Below, one piece after another: positions 35,949-46,060 of a stretch of 60,273 bases of DNA. The notes under the pieces were generated by a model, which was not told the DNA's origin, did not search any database, and worked only from the letters and a program-made list of their open reading frames with translations. The stretch is from contig JANXSM010000063.1 of the NCBI GenBank assembly GCA_025352665.1, positions 1-60,273 of the forward strand, in the 5' to 3' direction. Position numbers and translations under genes: made by a program. Every line of letters starts with the position of its first letter. Positions within the stretch are counted from its first letter, which is position 1. Source of the stretch: Rhodospirillales bacterium (lineage in GTDB: Bacteria > Pseudomonadota > Alphaproteobacteria > Acetobacterales > Acetobacteraceae).

Positions 35949-36941
35949 ATGACTGATTTCCGCGCCTTGATGCTGCGCCAGCACGACGACGGCATGGCAG
36001 TGAGCTTCGAGCAAGTGCCTGCTGTGGATTTGCCAGATGGCGACGTGCTGGTGCGGGTGACGCATTCCACGCTCAATTACAAAGACGGCATGGTGCTGGG
36101 CGGCCTTGGCAAGCTCGTGCGGACCTACCCGCATATTCCCGGTGTGGATTTCGCAGGGGTCGTGGAGCATTCCACCGACCCGCGGTGGTCTGCGGGCCAG
36201 GCGGTGATCTCGACGGGCTGGCGCGTGGGCGAGCAGCGCTGGGGTGGGTATGCGGAACTGGCCAGCGTGAAGGCGGACTGGCTGGTGGCGTTGCCCGACG
36301 GCATGAGTGCGCAGCAGGCGATGGCGATTGGCACGGCCGGGTTCACCGCGATGATTGCGGTGATGGCGTTGGAGGAGCACGGGCTGACGCCCGGCGGCGG
36401 GGATGTTCTGGTGACTGGGGCTGCCGGCGGGTTGGGCAGTGTGGCCGCGGCGATCCTGGCAAAGCTTGGCTATCGGGTGGTCGGCTCAAGCGGGCGGCCG
36501 GAGACGCATGACTATCTGCGGGGGCTGGGCGTTGCCGAGATTTTGGATCGGTCGGTGCTGGCGGGCGCGCCGAAGCGGCCGTTGGAGAGCGAGGTCTGGG
36601 CCGGGGTGATCGATGCGGTCGGCGGGACGACATTGGCGACCGTGTTGACGCAGATGAGATACCGCGGGTCGGTGGCGGCCTGTGGCCTGGCGGGGGGGAG
36701 CGAGCTGAACACGACGGTTATTCCGTTCCTGCTGCGCGGGGTGAAGCTTTTGGGGATAGACAGCGTGATGTATCCGCTGGCGGACCGGAAGGTGGCGTGG
36801 GCGCGGTTGGCGACCGATTTGCCGCGGGGTGTGCTGGACGGGATGACCGAGGTGATCGGGCTGGAGCAGCTGCCGGAGTATGGCAGGCGGATTCTGGCCG
36901 GGCAGACGCGCGGGCGCGTTGTGGTGGAAATCGGTCGTTGA
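35949..36941 (+). CDS. acuI: MDR oxidoreductase, acrylyl-CoA reductase AcuI/YhdH type
   Basis: 330 residues. Zinc-free medium-chain reductase: NYKDGMVLGGLGKLVRTYPH and PGVDFAGVVEHSTDPRW in the catalytic domain, and the NADPH loop VTGAAGGLGSVAAAILAKLG followed by SSGRPE. The C-terminal LLGIDSVMYPLADRKVAWAR matches the AcuI/YhdH family. It reduces acryloyl-CoA to propionyl-CoA. With the methylcitrate genes 2-8 kb away, this would feed propionyl-CoA into a pathway encoded in the same window. Confidence 0.88.
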   Translation: MTDFRALMLRQHDDGMAVSFEQVPAVDLPDGDVLVRVTHSTLNYKDGMVLGGLGKLVRTYPHIPGVDFAGVVEHSTDPRWSAGQAVISTGWRVGEQRWGGYAELASVKADWLVALPDGMSAQQAMAIGTAGFTAMIAVMALEEHGLTPGGGDVLVTGAAGGLGSVAAAILAKLGYRVVGSSGRPETHDYLRGLGVAEILDRSVLAGAPKRPLESEVWAGVIDAVGGTTLATVLTQMRYRGSVAACGLAGGSELNTTVIPFLLRGVKLLGIDSVMYPLADRKVAWARLATDLPRGVLDGMTEVIGLEQLPEYGRRILAGQTRGRVVVEIGR

Positions 36942-36998
36942 GGAGCTAAGTATTACCACGTATTGCGAGCACGCGCGCACTATGGTCTTGTCTTGTTC

Positions 36999-37613
36999 AT
37001 GAGTTTCAGCACAATTTCCATCACCGAGCGTTTTTCGCAGTCCATCGATGGACTGTGGCGAGCGGTGGCGGCGATGAGTGCCGGGCGGCGGTTGGAAGCT
37101 GCAATGATCATGCTGATCTGTGGCCGGATCCGACGGATTGAGACGCGGTTTTTGGCACTGGTGGCGGCAATCCGAGCAGGGCGAGACCGCGGCGGTTGGG
37201 TGATCCAGAAGCGAGTCGCGCGGACCCAGGTTGCGCCACGGGCCACATGCGTTAGTTGCGTTCGTCTGCCGCGCCGGTTCGCGTGGCTGATTGTCCTGGT
37301 GCCCTACCACGCGGCTGGGTTTGCCAGCCAGTTACGGCATGTGCTGGGCGATCCTGAGATGGTGGCGTTGCTGGCGGCATCGCCTCGATTGGGGAAAATG
37401 CTGCAGCCGTTGGGCCGAATGCTCGGAATCGAGCCTGCGCTGCTGTCGCCGGTGGCAGCAGCCGTCGACTCAAATGTTGGCGCGTGTGGTGCAACAAAGG
37501 CCTACGCCGCGGTGACGGCGACCGATGTGAAATCAAACGCCAGGCGTTCGGCGCCAGCGGTGGAGCCTGGCGGCGGCGTGGAACTGGGGCACTGGTTTTA
37601 CAGAATGGGCTGA
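36999..37613 (+). CDS. conserved hypothetical protein
   Basis: 204 residues from ATG 36999 (MSFSTISITERFSQSIDGLW). The segments ETRFLALVAAIRAGRDR, LPRRFAWLIVLVPYHAAGFA and SQLRHVLGDPEMVALLAASP with LGKMLQPLGRMLGIEP resemble a basic protein I associate with Acetobacteraceae. There is no signal peptide or membrane helix I trust. Members I recall have a longer basic/proline-rich tail, so this copy may be diverged. An upstream in-frame start at 36963 is possible. Function unknown. Confidence 0.5.
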   Translation: MSFSTISITERFSQSIDGLWRAVAAMSAGRRLEAAMIMLICGRIRRIETRFLALVAAIRAGRDRGGWVIQKRVARTQVAPRATCVSCVRLPRRFAWLIVLVPYHAAGFASQLRHVLGDPEMVALLAASPRLGKMLQPLGRMLGIEPALLSPVAAAVDSNVGACGATKAYAAVTATDVKSNARRSAPAVEPGGGVELGHWFYRMG

Positions 37614-37682
37614 GCGTCCGCCCTTTCGCACGCCTATTTTGTTACGTTGTCGTAACACTTAGCGTCGGTGGCGGAGTTCGCC

Positions 37683-37720
37683 AGAGCGTGATGATAGCGC
37701 CCACCCGAAATCACCACGCT
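37683..37720. repeat. degenerate palindromic unit (copy F) at the lysR 3' end
   Basis: AGAGCGTGATGAT at 37683-37695 shares its beginning with the dispersed repeat. Its arm AGCGTGATGAT pairs (10 of 11) with ATCACCACGCT at 37710-37720. It ends one base before the LysR stop codon (37721-37723) and lies between convergent genes, as copies A and B do. It may serve as a transcription end. Confidence 0.5.
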
Positions 37721-38611
37721 TCAAGCGATCGTTTCCTTGGCAATCGCGACGATGGCTTTGGTGATGGCGCTTTCTCGCTCGCTGTTCCAGGCGATGGAGA
37801 CGCCGACCGCGGCCATCGGCACACGGAGTGGCCGGAAGGCGACGCCAGGTGGGGCGAGGCAGGCCATGCCAGAAGACACCAAGGCGACACCCAGGCCAGA
37901 CGCGACGAGAGCCAGTTGGGCCATGGCGGAGTGAACCTCGCGGGCGGCGACCGGCGCGAAACCGGCTTTTCGGCAGGCGTTGACCAGGCCGTCGTAATAG
38001 GCCGGGCTGATGGCGCGAGGCAGCATCACCAAGGAGCGGTGTTCGAGATCGGCGAGGTCGACGCTCGCAGTTGCCGCCAGCGAGTCGGCTTCGGGCAAGG
38101 CCGCGATCAGCCGGTCGGGGGCCAGGAAGGCAACGCGGATGGGGAAGCGGTCGCGGTCGAGCCTTGCGAAGGCGAGGTCGACCTCACCGCGGCGGAGCGC
38201 TTCGATCGCGTCGTTGGTGTCGAGCTCGCGGACTGAAACGGTTGTGTCGGGCAGGCGCTGCTGAACGGCGCGCATGATCGGGGGCACGGTTTCAAACATC
38301 GCCGAGGTGATGCACCCGATGGTGACCAGTTCGCGTTTGCCGAGGCGGACTTCGCGGGCGAGGGCTTCGACGGCGCGGGCGGCTTCCTCAAGCCTTCGAA
38401 CGGCGGGCAGCAGCACTTCGCCCTCCCAGGTCGGGCGCGTGCCTTGGCGGCTGCGTTCCAGGAGTTTCACCCCGAGCGCGCGCTCCAGCAGCTGGATCTG
38501 GGCGGTGAGCGGAGGTTGCGACATGCCGAGACGCGCGGCGGCGCGGCCGAAATTGCCTTCCTCCACCACCGCAAGGAAATGGGTGAAACGCTTGATGAGG
38601 CTGAGGTCCAT
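37721..38611 (-). CDS. LysR-family transcriptional regulator
   Basis: 296 residues. N-terminal winged helix (FTHFLAVVEEGNFGRAAARL, then MSQPPLTAQIQLLERALGVK) and a periplasmic-binding-like effector domain (VTIGCITSAMFETVPPIMRA, ARLDRDRFPIRVAFLAPDRL). It is divergent from prpD with 103 bp between the two starts, the classical arrangement for a LysR activator of the neighbouring operon. It probably replaces the sigma-54 type PrpR of enterobacteria as regulator of propionate catabolism, with 2-methylcitrate or a related acid as likely effector (inference). Confidence 0.9.
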   Translation of the reverse strand: MDLSLIKRFTHFLAVVEEGNFGRAAARLGMSQPPLTAQIQLLERALGVKLLERSRQGTRPTWEGEVLLPAVRRLEEAARAVEALAREVRLGKRELVTIGCITSAMFETVPPIMRAVQQRLPDTTVSVRELDTNDAIEALRRGEVDLAFARLDRDRFPIRVAFLAPDRLIAALPEADSLAATASVDLADLEHRSLVMLPRAISPAYYDGLVNACRKAGFAPVAAREVHSAMAQLALVASGLGVALVSSGMACLAPPGVAFRPLRVPMAAVGVSIAWNSERESAITKAIVAIAKETIA

Positions 38612-38615
38612 TTAC

Positions 38616-38632
38616 GATAGTAATTTCATATC
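38616..38632. promoter_or_regulatory. candidate LysR-type box
   Basis: GATA-N9-TATC inverted repeat in an AT-rich patch, four bases upstream of the LysR start and about 80 bp from prpD. LysR proteins bind T-N11-A palindromes in such divergent spacers. The motif is short, so this is tentative. Confidence 0.35.
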
Positions 38633-38714
38633 ATAGGGCCTCGTCAATCGGATTGGACAAGGGCTGCTGTAGCGCGCAGACCGCCGTAAAGAGTGCGATA
38701 GAAGGACAGCCCAC

Positions 38715-40214
38715 GTGCAGATCCATGACGTCACCGTCCATCCGGAAGCCGACCGTCTACCGCGCGAGGGCCAGCTGGCCTGGAAAATCGCGGCGGTGGC
38801 AGCTGACCCCGTGGCGGTTGAGGCGGAGGTGGTCGACATGATCATCAATCGGGTGATCGACAACGCTGCTGTGGCGATCGCCGCGATCAACCGGCATCCG
38901 GTGGCAACCGCGCGGGCGCAGGCGTTGGCTCATGGCCGCGCCGGAGGGGCGACGGTGTTCGGCTATGGTCCAGATATGCGCGTTCACGCAGAGTGGGCAG
39001 CCTGGGCGAACGGAACAGCGGTGCGCGAGCTCGACTACCACGACACATTCCTGGCGGCGGATTACAGCCATCCCGGCGACAACATCCCTCCCCTGTTGGC
39101 CGTCGCGCAGCAGCTGGGCATTTCGGGCCACGATCTGGTACGCGGCATTGCCACGGGCTACGAAATCCAAGTGAATTTGGTCCGGGCGATCTGCTTGCAT
39201 GCGCATAAGATCGACCATGTCGCCCATCTCGGGCCGTCAGCCGCCGCAGGCATCGGCACGATGCTGAAGCTTTCGCCGGAGGTGATCTATCAGGCGGTGC
39301 AGCAGGCGCTGCATGTCACGACCTCGACACGGCAAAGCCGCAAGGGCGAGATCAGCAGCTGGAAGGCGTTCGCGCCAAGCCATGCCGGCAAGCTCGCCAT
39401 CGAGGCGGTGGATCGGGCCATGCGCGGCGAGGGCGCGCCGAGCCCAATCTATGAGGGAGAGGACAGCGTCATTGCCTGGATGCTGGACGGCAAGAATGCC
39501 CATTATCAGGTGCCGCTGCCGGCGGCCGGGGAGGCCAAGCGCGCCATTCTCGATACCTACACGAAGGAGCATTCGGCCGAATACCAGAGCCAGGCGCTGA
39601 TCGATCTGGCGTTCCGGATGGGCCGCAAAGTGTCCGACTGGGATGATGTGGTGGAGATCGTGATCGAGACGTCGCATCACACGCATTATGTGATCGGCAC
39701 CGGCGCCAACGATCCGCAGAAATTCGACCCGAAGGCCAGCCGGGAGACGCTGGATCATTCCATCATGTATATCGTGGCGGTCGCTTTGCAGGATGGCGCC
39801 TGGCACCATGTACGCAGCTACCTGCCGGAGCGGGCGCAGCGCGCGGACACGGTGCGGCTGTGGGGCAAGATCCGCACGGTCGAGGATGCCGAATGGACGC
39901 AGCGATATCACTCGAGCGATCCGGCGGTGAAGGCGTTCGGCGGCAAGGTGATCATTCGGTTGAACGACGGGTCTGAGATCGTCGACGAGATGGCGGTTGC
40001 CAACGCGCACACGCTGGGGGCGACGCCCTGGAAGCGGGCGGATTACGTCAGGAAGTTCCGCACGTTGACCGAAGGGTTGATCGATCACGCCGAGGCGGAG
40101 CGGTTTCTGGCGGTGGCCGAGCGGCTGCCAGAATTGACGGCTGCCGAATTGTCGGGCCTGACCATCGCATTGCCCGCGGGACGGCTCGCGGCCGGCAAGC
40201 CTGGGTTGTTTTAG
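38715..40214 (+). CDS. prpD: 2-methylcitrate dehydratase (MmgE/PrpD family)
   Basis: 499 residues from GTG 38715, with GAAGGA about eight bases upstream. It dehydrates 2-methylcitrate to 2-methyl-cis-aconitate in the methylcitrate cycle. MmgE/PrpD features are [57 protein letters not shown], and [17 protein letters not shown] typical of PrpD proper. First gene of prpD-prpC-prpB-prpE, 17 bp before prpC. Confidence 0.94.
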   Translation: MQIHDVTVHPEADRLPREGQLAWKIAAVAADPVAVEAEVVDMIINRVIDNAAVAIAAINRHPVATARAQALAHGRAGGATVFGYGPDMRVHAEWAAWANGTAVRELDYHDTFLAADYSHPGDNIPPLLAVAQQLGISGHDLVRGIATGYEIQVNLVRAICLHAHKIDHVAHLGPSAAAGIGTMLKLSPEVIYQAVQQALHVTTSTRQSRKGEISSWKAFAPSHAGKLAIEAVDRAMRGEGAPSPIYEGEDSVIAWMLDGKNAHYQVPLPAAGEAKRAILDTYTKEHSAEYQSQALIDLAFRMGRKVSDWDDVVEIVIETSHHTHYVIGTGANDPQKFDPKASRETLDHSIMYIVAVALQDGAWHHVRSYLPERAQRADTVRLWGKIRTVEDAEWTQRYHSSDPAVKAFGGKVIIRLNDGSEIVDEMAVANAHTLGATPWKRADYVRKFRTLTEGLIDHAEAERFLAVAERLPELTAAELSGLTIALPAGRLAAGKPGLF

Positions 40215-40231
40215 CAAGACGGGAGATCAGC

Positions 40232-41389
40232 ATGAACGATGTTCCATTGGCGCCCAATAAACCGAAGAAATCCGTGGCACTTTCGGGTGTGGTGGCCGGC
40301 AATACGGCGCTGTGCACGGTCGGGCGCACCGGCAATGATCTGCATTACCGTGGCTACGATATTCTCGACGTGGCCGGGACCTGCGAGTTCGAGGAGATCG
40401 CCTATCTTTTGGTGCATGAGCGCCTGCCGACAGTTGCTGATCTTGCGGCCTACAAGGCAAAGCTGAAGGCGCTGCGCGGCATTCCCGCCGGTCTGAAGGT
40501 CATTCTGGAGCAGCTGCCGGCCTCCACCCATCCGATGGATGTGATGCGCACCGCGGTCAGCGCCCTCGGCTGCCTTCTGCCCGAGGCACATGACCATAAT
40601 CATCCGGGGGCGCGCGATATCGCCGACCGGCTGATGGCCTCGCTGGGGTCGATCCTGCTGTATTGGTATCATTGGTCGCACAACGGCAAGCGCATCGAGG
40701 TCGAGACCGATGACGACAGCATCGGTGGGCATTTCCTGCATCTGCTGCATGGCAAGGCGCCATCGGCGAGCTGGGTGCGGGCGATGCATACTTCGCTGAA
40801 CCTGTATGCCGAGCATGAGTTCAACGCGTCGACCTTCACCTGCCGGGTGATCACGGGCACCGGGGCGGATATTTATTCCGCGATTACCGGCGGCATCGGC
40901 GCACTTCGCGGGCCGAAGCATGGCGGGGCCAATGAGGTGGCACTCGAGATCCAGCAGCGTTATGCGACGACTGATGAGGCCGCGGCGGATATTGCCGCGC
41001 GGGTGGCGGCGAAGGAGGTGGTGATCGGGTTCGGGCACCCGGTCTATACCGTGTCCGATCCGCGCAACGTGGTGATCAAGCGGGTGGCGCATCAGCTCAG
41101 TGTCGAGGCAGGCAGCACACGGCTTTACGACATCGCCGAACGCATCGAAAGCGTGATGGCGGAGCTGAAGAAGATGTTCGCCAATCTGGATTGGTTCAGC
41201 GCGGTTTCATATCACGAGATGGGCGTGCCGACGGCGATGTTCACGCCGTTGTTCGTGATCGCGCGGACCAGCGGATGGGCGGCACATGTGATCGAGCAGC
41301 GCCAGGACGGCAAGATCATCCGCCCGGCGGCGAATTACACCGGGCCTGACGATCAGGTGTTCGTGCCGATTGCGGAGCGCGGGGCATGA
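40232..41389 (+). CDS. prpC: 2-methylcitrate synthase
   Basis: 385 residues, the length of PrpC rather than the longer hexameric citrate synthases. It condenses propionyl-CoA with oxaloacetate. Signatures are [39 protein letters not shown], the catalytic-histidine segment [13 protein letters not shown], and [15 protein letters not shown]. The gene overlaps prpB by four bases (ATGA). Confidence 0.95.
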   Translation: MNDVPLAPNKPKKSVALSGVVAGNTALCTVGRTGNDLHYRGYDILDVAGTCEFEEIAYLLVHERLPTVADLAAYKAKLKALRGIPAGLKVILEQLPASTHPMDVMRTAVSALGCLLPEAHDHNHPGARDIADRLMASLGSILLYWYHWSHNGKRIEVETDDDSIGGHFLHLLHGKAPSASWVRAMHTSLNLYAEHEFNASTFTCRVITGTGADIYSAITGGIGALRGPKHGGANEVALEIQQRYATTDEAAADIAARVAAKEVVIGFGHPVYTVSDPRNVVIKRVAHQLSVEAGSTRLYDIAERIESVMAELKKMFANLDWFSAVSYHEMGVPTAMFTPLFVIARTSGWAAHVIEQRQDGKIIRPAANYTGPDDQVFVPIAERGA

Positions 41390-42306
41390 GCTATCTGAAC
41401 GGCGATTTCTTTCCTGAGGCGCCGGCCGGCGAGCGGTTTGCGCGGCTTTTGGCGCGGCCGGGCATTCTGGGCATTCCCGGCACCCATAACGGCCAGGCAG
41501 CGCTGCAGGCGAAGGCGGCCGGGTTCGAGGCTCTGTATTTGTCGGGAGCGGCGATGACGGCCTCGATGGGGCTGCCGGACCTGGGCATCATCACCGTGGA
41601 CGAGGTGTGTTTCTTCATCCGCCAGGTGGCGCGCAGCACGGGGCTGCCGGTGATGGTGGACGGGGATACCGGCTATGGCGAGGCGCTCAATGTGATGAAC
41701 ATGGTGCGCAGCTTCGAGGATGCCGGCGCGGGGGCGGTGCATATCGAGGATCAGCTGCTGCCCAAGAAATGCGGGCATCTGAACGATAAGAAGCTGGCCG
41801 AGCCGCATGACATGGCCGCGAAGGTGGCGGCGGCGCGGCGGGCGCGGCGGCATCTGTTCATCATCGCGCGCACCGATGCGGCGGCGTCCGAAGGGATGGA
41901 TGGGGCGGTGGGGCGGGCGCAGCTTTATATGGACAGCGGGGCCGATGCGATTTTTCCCGAGGCGTTGAACACGGCCGAGATGTTTCGTGGGTTTGCGAAG
42001 CGCATGCCCGGCGTGCCGCTGCTGGCCAACATGACGGAGTTTGGCCGCACGCCCTTCTTCACCAAGGCCGAGTTCGAGGACATGGGCTACAAGATGGTGA
42101 TCTGGCCGGTCAGTTCGTTGCGGGTAGCAAACAAGGCGCAGGAGACGCTGTATGCGGCGATCCAGCGAGACGGCGGCACACACAACCAGGTGGATTTGAT
42201 GCAGACCCGCAAGGAGCTGTACGCCACGATCGACTATGCCGGGTACGAGGCGCTGGACGCTTCCATCGTCAGGACCATCGTGCCGGTGGCCATGCCACAG
42301 AGGTGA
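41386..42306 (+). CDS. prpB: 2-methylisocitrate lyase
   Basis: 306 residues. It splits 2-methylisocitrate into pyruvate and succinate. The catalytic loop [16 protein letters not shown] with its K-K-C-G-H motif is intact. Other features are [39 protein letters not shown] (metal-binding aspartate), and [12 protein letters not shown]. Start ATG overlaps the prpC stop. Confidence 0.96.
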   Translation: MSYLNGDFFPEAPAGERFARLLARPGILGIPGTHNGQAALQAKAAGFEALYLSGAAMTASMGLPDLGIITVDEVCFFIRQVARSTGLPVMVDGDTGYGEALNVMNMVRSFEDAGAGAVHIEDQLLPKKCGHLNDKKLAEPHDMAAKVAAARRARRHLFIIARTDAAASEGMDGAVGRAQLYMDSGADAIFPEALNTAEMFRGFAKRMPGVPLLANMTEFGRTPFFTKAEFEDMGYKMVIWPVSSLRVANKAQETLYAAIQRDGGTHNQVDLMQTRKELYATIDYAGYEALDASIVRTIVPVAMPQR

Positions 42307-42332
42307 TCGCGTGGCGGGTTTAGGGAGGAACG

Positions 42333-44228
42333 ATGGAACCGAAACGGTCCAGCTACGATGCAGCCTACGCCGAATGGCAGGCTGACCCCGGCGCGTTCTG
42401 GGAGGAAGCAGCGCGGGGGCTGGACTGGGGCAGGCGCTGGGACCGGGTATTCGATCCGGATCTCGGCGCCTTCGGGCAGTGGTTCGCGGGCGGGCAGATC
42501 AATGTCTGTCACAATGCGCTGGACCGGCATGTCGATGGCGGCCGCGGCGATCAGGCGGCGCTGATCTGGGACAGTCCGGCAGCGCATGACAAGCGTGTGC
42601 TGACCTACCTGGAATTGCGCGATGCGACGGCCAAGCTTGCGGGTGCGTTGGCGGCGCGTGGCGTGGGGCGTGGCGACCGTGTTGTCATCTACATGCCGAT
42701 GGTGCCGGAAGCCGTGATGGCGATGCTGGCGTGCGCGCGAATTGGCGCCATTCATTCGGTGGTGTTCGGCGGGTTTGCGGCAGCCGAGCTAGCCAAGCGG
42801 ATTGAGGATGCGCAGCCGGTGCTGGTGATTTCGGCGAGTTGCGGGATCGAGCCCGGGCGTCTCGTGGCCTACAAGCCGATGCTGGACGAGGCCATCGAGA
42901 TGTCCGCGCATAAGCCGGCGCACTGCCTGATTTTGCAGCGGCCGATGCTGGCGGCGGCGTTGTTGGCGGGACGCGACGCGGATTTTACCGAGGCGGTGGC
43001 GGCGGCCGAGCCGCATGCGTGTGTGCCGGTGCTGGCGACGGATCCGCTGTATATTCTTTACACGTCCGGCACGACGGGAAAGCCGAAGGGCGTGGTCCGC
43101 GACTGCGGGGGATATGCTGTGGCGCTGCACTGGACGATGTCGATGATCTACGGCGTTTCGCCGGGCGATGTTTACTGGTGCGCATCTGACGTCGGTTGGG
43201 TGGTGGGGCATTCCTATATCGTCTACGGGCCGCTGCTGATCGGGTGCACCTCGGTGATGTATGAGGGCAAGCCAGTGGGCACGCCGGATGCAGGCGCGTT
43301 CTGGCGGGTGTGTGCCGATTATGGCGTCCGCGTGCTGTTCACGGCGCCGACGGCGTTGCGGGCGATCCGCCAGCGCGACCCGGAGATGGCGTTGCGGGCG
43401 CAGTACGATCTGTCGAAGCTGGATGCGCTGTTTTTGGCGGGCGAGCGATGCGACCCGCCGACGGCGATCTGGGCTGCGGCGCATCTGGGCAAGCCTGTGG
43501 TGGATCATTGGTGGCAGACCGAGACGGGTTGGCCGATCACGGCGGGGTTTCGCGGCTATGGGTTGTTTCCGGCCAATCCAGGTGCCGGGGGGCGGCCCTG
43601 CCCCGGCTATGACGTTCAGGTGCTGGACGATGTCGGCACAGTTCTGTCGCGGGGCGAGAGCGGCAATCTGTGCATTCGTTTGCCGATGCCGCCGGGATGC
43701 GCGCCGACGCTTTGGGGCAGCGACGCATTGTATCGCCAGGCTTATCTGGCGGATTTTCCGGGGTGGTATCGGACGGGCGATGCCGGACTGATCGATGCCG
43801 ACGGCGATGTTTCGATCATGGGGCGGACCGACGACATCATCAACGTGGCCGGCCATCGGCTGAGCACGGGGCAGATGGAGGAAGTTTTGGCGCGTCACCC
43901 AGATGTGGCCGAGTGTGCGGTGGTGGGGGCGGCGGACAGCCTCAAGGGTCAGGCGCCGCTGGGGCTGGTGGTGTTGAAGGCGGGGGTGGAGCGGGAGCAC
44001 GCGGCGATCTGCCGGGAGTTGGTGGCGATGGTGCGCGCGGCGATTGGGCCGGTGGCGGCGTTCAAGGATGCGATTGTGGTGCCCCGGATGCCGAAGACGC
44101 GGTCGGGCAAGATCCTGCGGGCGAGTATTCGCAGGTTGGCTGATGGACAGCCAGCCAATGCGCCGCCAACGATCGAGGATCCCAGCGCGCTGGACGATGT
44201 GAAGGCGGCGTTGGACGAGCGGGTGTAG
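42333..44228 (+). CDS. prpE: propionyl-CoA synthetase
   Basis: 631 residues, AMP-forming acyl-CoA synthetase. Opening YDAAYAEWQADPGAFWEEAA is the ACAS_N domain. The P-loop YTSGTTGKPKGVVRDCGGYA lies near residue 242. DHWWQTETGWPI is the adenylate motif, and PKTRSGKILRASIRRLADG carries the C-terminal catalytic lysine. It activates propionate for the methylcitrate cycle. GGAGG lies seven bases upstream of ATG 42333. Last gene of the prp operon, followed by an IS remnant. Confidence 0.94.
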   Translation: MEPKRSSYDAAYAEWQADPGAFWEEAARGLDWGRRWDRVFDPDLGAFGQWFAGGQINVCHNALDRHVDGGRGDQAALIWDSPAAHDKRVLTYLELRDATAKLAGALAARGVGRGDRVVIYMPMVPEAVMAMLACARIGAIHSVVFGGFAAAELAKRIEDAQPVLVISASCGIEPGRLVAYKPMLDEAIEMSAHKPAHCLILQRPMLAAALLAGRDADFTEAVAAAEPHACVPVLATDPLYILYTSGTTGKPKGVVRDCGGYAVALHWTMSMIYGVSPGDVYWCASDVGWVVGHSYIVYGPLLIGCTSVMYEGKPVGTPDAGAFWRVCADYGVRVLFTAPTALRAIRQRDPEMALRAQYDLSKLDALFLAGERCDPPTAIWAAAHLGKPVVDHWWQTETGWPITAGFRGYGLFPANPGAGGRPCPGYDVQVLDDVGTVLSRGESGNLCIRLPMPPGCAPTLWGSDALYRQAYLADFPGWYRTGDAGLIDADGDVSIMGRTDDIINVAGHRLSTGQMEEVLARHPDVAECAVVGAADSLKGQAPLGLVVLKAGVEREHAAICRELVAMVRAAIGPVAAFKDAIVVPRMPKTRSGKILRASIRRLADGQPANAPPTIEDPSALDDVKAALDERV

Positions 44229-44315
44229 AGACTGGCTCTGGATGATGCCGGAATGTGCGAGTTTGGTGGGAAGCGGAAATAAGCCGTCGACCATGCTGGC
44301 GCCGGCTCCGCGCCC

Positions 44316-44974
44316 ATCGGAACGCTTGACGATCTCGACATTCACGTGGTGGCAGACCCGTGCCAGGCCGTCCTGGAATTTTGGCCCCTGATAGCCGCTG
44401 TCGGCATAGAGCTTGAGCAGGAAGGGGAACAGCGCGAACAGCGAGGCCATCAGCACCACGCCGACATCACGATCCTGCACAATTGCCGCGTGGACAATTC
44501 CCTGCATTAGCAGGCCCTGGGTGTCGACGAGAACGTGGCGTTTCTTGCCTTTGATCTCCTTCCCAGCGTCATAGCCAGGCGGGTCCGAGATCCCCCTTTT
44601 TCTGCACTTTTTACGCTCTGACTATCGATGATTGCGGCCATCGGACTGGCCTCGCGCCCGCCCTGTTCGCGACATTGCAGATAGAGCGCATGATGGATGC
44701 GGTTCAATGTGCCGTCATAATCCCACCGGCATAAATAATCGTTGGTCGTGCGACGCGGCGGCAAGTCCTTCGGCAGCGATCCCCACTGGCACCCAGTCGA
44801 GAGGATGAACATGACGCCGTTGACCAGCTCGCGCACATCGACCGTGCGCTTGTTGCCGCCGCGCCGGGCGGGCGGGATCAATGTCTCAATCAGCGCCCAT
44901 TCGTCGTCGGTCAGATCGCTCGGATCGCGAAGCTTTCTGCGGTCATAACGGGGGCGGCTTTCCAGTGTCCACAT
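44316..44974 (-). pseudogene. IS5-family (IS427-like) transposase, frameshifted and 3'-truncated
   Basis: From ATG 44974 the frame encodes MWTLESRPRYDRRKLRDPSD, then LTDDEWALIETLIPP and AAIIDSQSVKSAEKG with the first catalytic aspartate. At a run of five A and five G (near 44595-44605) the coding shifts -1 into SDPPGYDAGKEIKGKKRHVL, then LKLYADSGYQG with the second aspartate. The family match stops after VEIVKRSD at 44316, so the C-terminal piece with the catalytic glutamate (usually in a VERTxAWL motif) is gone. The -1 shift may be the programmed kind used by this IS group, but the truncation makes the element dead. No terminal inverted repeats found. Confidence 0.8.
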
Positions 44975-45194
44975 GCGATGGCTCCAGCGGATCGGTCTGG
45001 ACGCCATCGATTCACAACCGACTCATCCGACTCAAGCTGTTGTCGGATGGACACTGAGAGCTCGTCTGTGCAGAGCGGTTCATTTTGTCGATGTCGGCCG
45101 CTGTTTCGTGCGGTTTCGCTGGGTCAAGGGTCGCGCTTGCGACTGCCGGAGGCGGCTTGCCCTTGAGGCGGCGGGGCGGGACGAAACACAATCG

Positions 45195-45350
45195 TCAGGC
45201 GACAGGCACGGACATCCAGGAGTTGGAGGTGTTGCCTTCGAGATCGAGCACGTCGAAGTGGCGCATGCCGTAGGAGAAGGTTTCGGGCGGCTTCGCCACT
45301 TTCGCTCCGCGCGCGGAGATGTCGGCGACGGTTAAGACGGTGGCGGAGCC
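45195..45350 (-). pseudogene. C-terminal fragment of a glyoxalase/VOC-domain protein
   Basis: About 51 codons on the minus strand read TVADISARGAKVAKPPETFS, then YGMRHFDVLDLEGN, followed by a short tail and stop. This matches the last beta-alpha-beta-beta unit of VOC (glyoxalase-like) domains, P-P-E-x-x-x-Y-G-x-R-x-F-x-x-x-D-x-x-G-N. The rest of the gene is missing. It sits between the IS remnant and nnrU, so loss by IS-linked rearrangement is likely. Confidence 0.6.
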
Positions 45351-45396
45351 TGTCGGCGTGGATCGTTCGCCTTTCCGTTTCGCTTTTTGGTTGGTG

Positions 45397-45972
45397 TTAC
45401 ATGTTGACCACCGCCACACCGATCAGCCAGGGGTGCAGGATGATCATGGCGACATAGGCGATGGTGCCGGCGAGCAGGATTTTGGCATCGCCGCGGGTGA
45501 AGCCGAGCAGTCGTTCGGCGCCGAAATCGCCGCGGCGTTTGACGGCGATGCGGTCGTAGATGGCCCAGGCGAGGAAGCTTGCGAACAGGATCATGCCGCC
45601 GAGGTCGCCGTTCACCAGGAGATGGGCGAGCGCCCAGATTTTTATGGCGGCCAGCATCGGGTGACGCAGCCAGCCGCGGATTCGGCTGGGGGTGCGGCTC
45701 ATGGCGGCGAGTGCGATGAAGGCGAACCACATCAGGGTGATGGTGAGATGGCGCGTCCACACCGGGGGCTGCCACACGACGATCAGCCCGTCGGCGCGGT
45801 AGCGGGAGAAGCCCCACACGATGAGGGCGAAGCCGGCCAGGGCGAGGATGGCATACATCGCCTTGTACTGGTTGGCGCCGAACTCGGTGATCAGTCGGGC
45901 GCGCGTGTTGCGCAGGGTGGTGAGCGTGTGGACGCCCAGGAAAAGCACGATGCCGCAGATGAGTATGAGCAT
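45397..45972 (-). CDS. NnrU-family membrane protein
   Basis: 191 residues from ATG 45970-45972 (MLILICGIVLFLGVHTLTTL). Five or six membrane helices with the NnrU landmarks GVHTLTTLRNTRARLITEFG, KAMYAILALAGFALIVWGFS, SRIRGWLRHPMLAAIKIWAL (conserved H-P and W) and AHLLVNGDLGGMILFASFLA. NnrU proteins occur near nitrate/nitrite-reduction and haem-related genes, but no such genes are here. The frame is open far upstream through the divergent binding-protein gene, which I reject. 88 bp separate it from that gene. Confidence 0.88.
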   Translation of the reverse strand: MLILICGIVLFLGVHTLTTLRNTRARLITEFGANQYKAMYAILALAGFALIVWGFSRYRADGLIVVWQPPVWTRHLTITLMWFAFIALAAMSRTPSRIRGWLRHPMLAAIKIWALAHLLVNGDLGGMILFASFLAWAIYDRIAVKRRGDFGAERLLGFTRGDAKILLAGTIAYVAMIILHPWLIGVAVVNM

Positions 45973-46060
45973 GGGGGTCCTTGCCTGGCGGAAATCCGCT
46001 CTTGACCGAATGTCGCACAGATCCTCAGAGTTGTGGCTATTGCACCACAAGGAGACTGCG

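Noticed and set aside
44595..44605. Functional programmed-frameshift transposase
   Set aside because: The A5G5 run could allow a -1 shift, but the catalytic C-terminus is missing, so the element cannot be active in any case.
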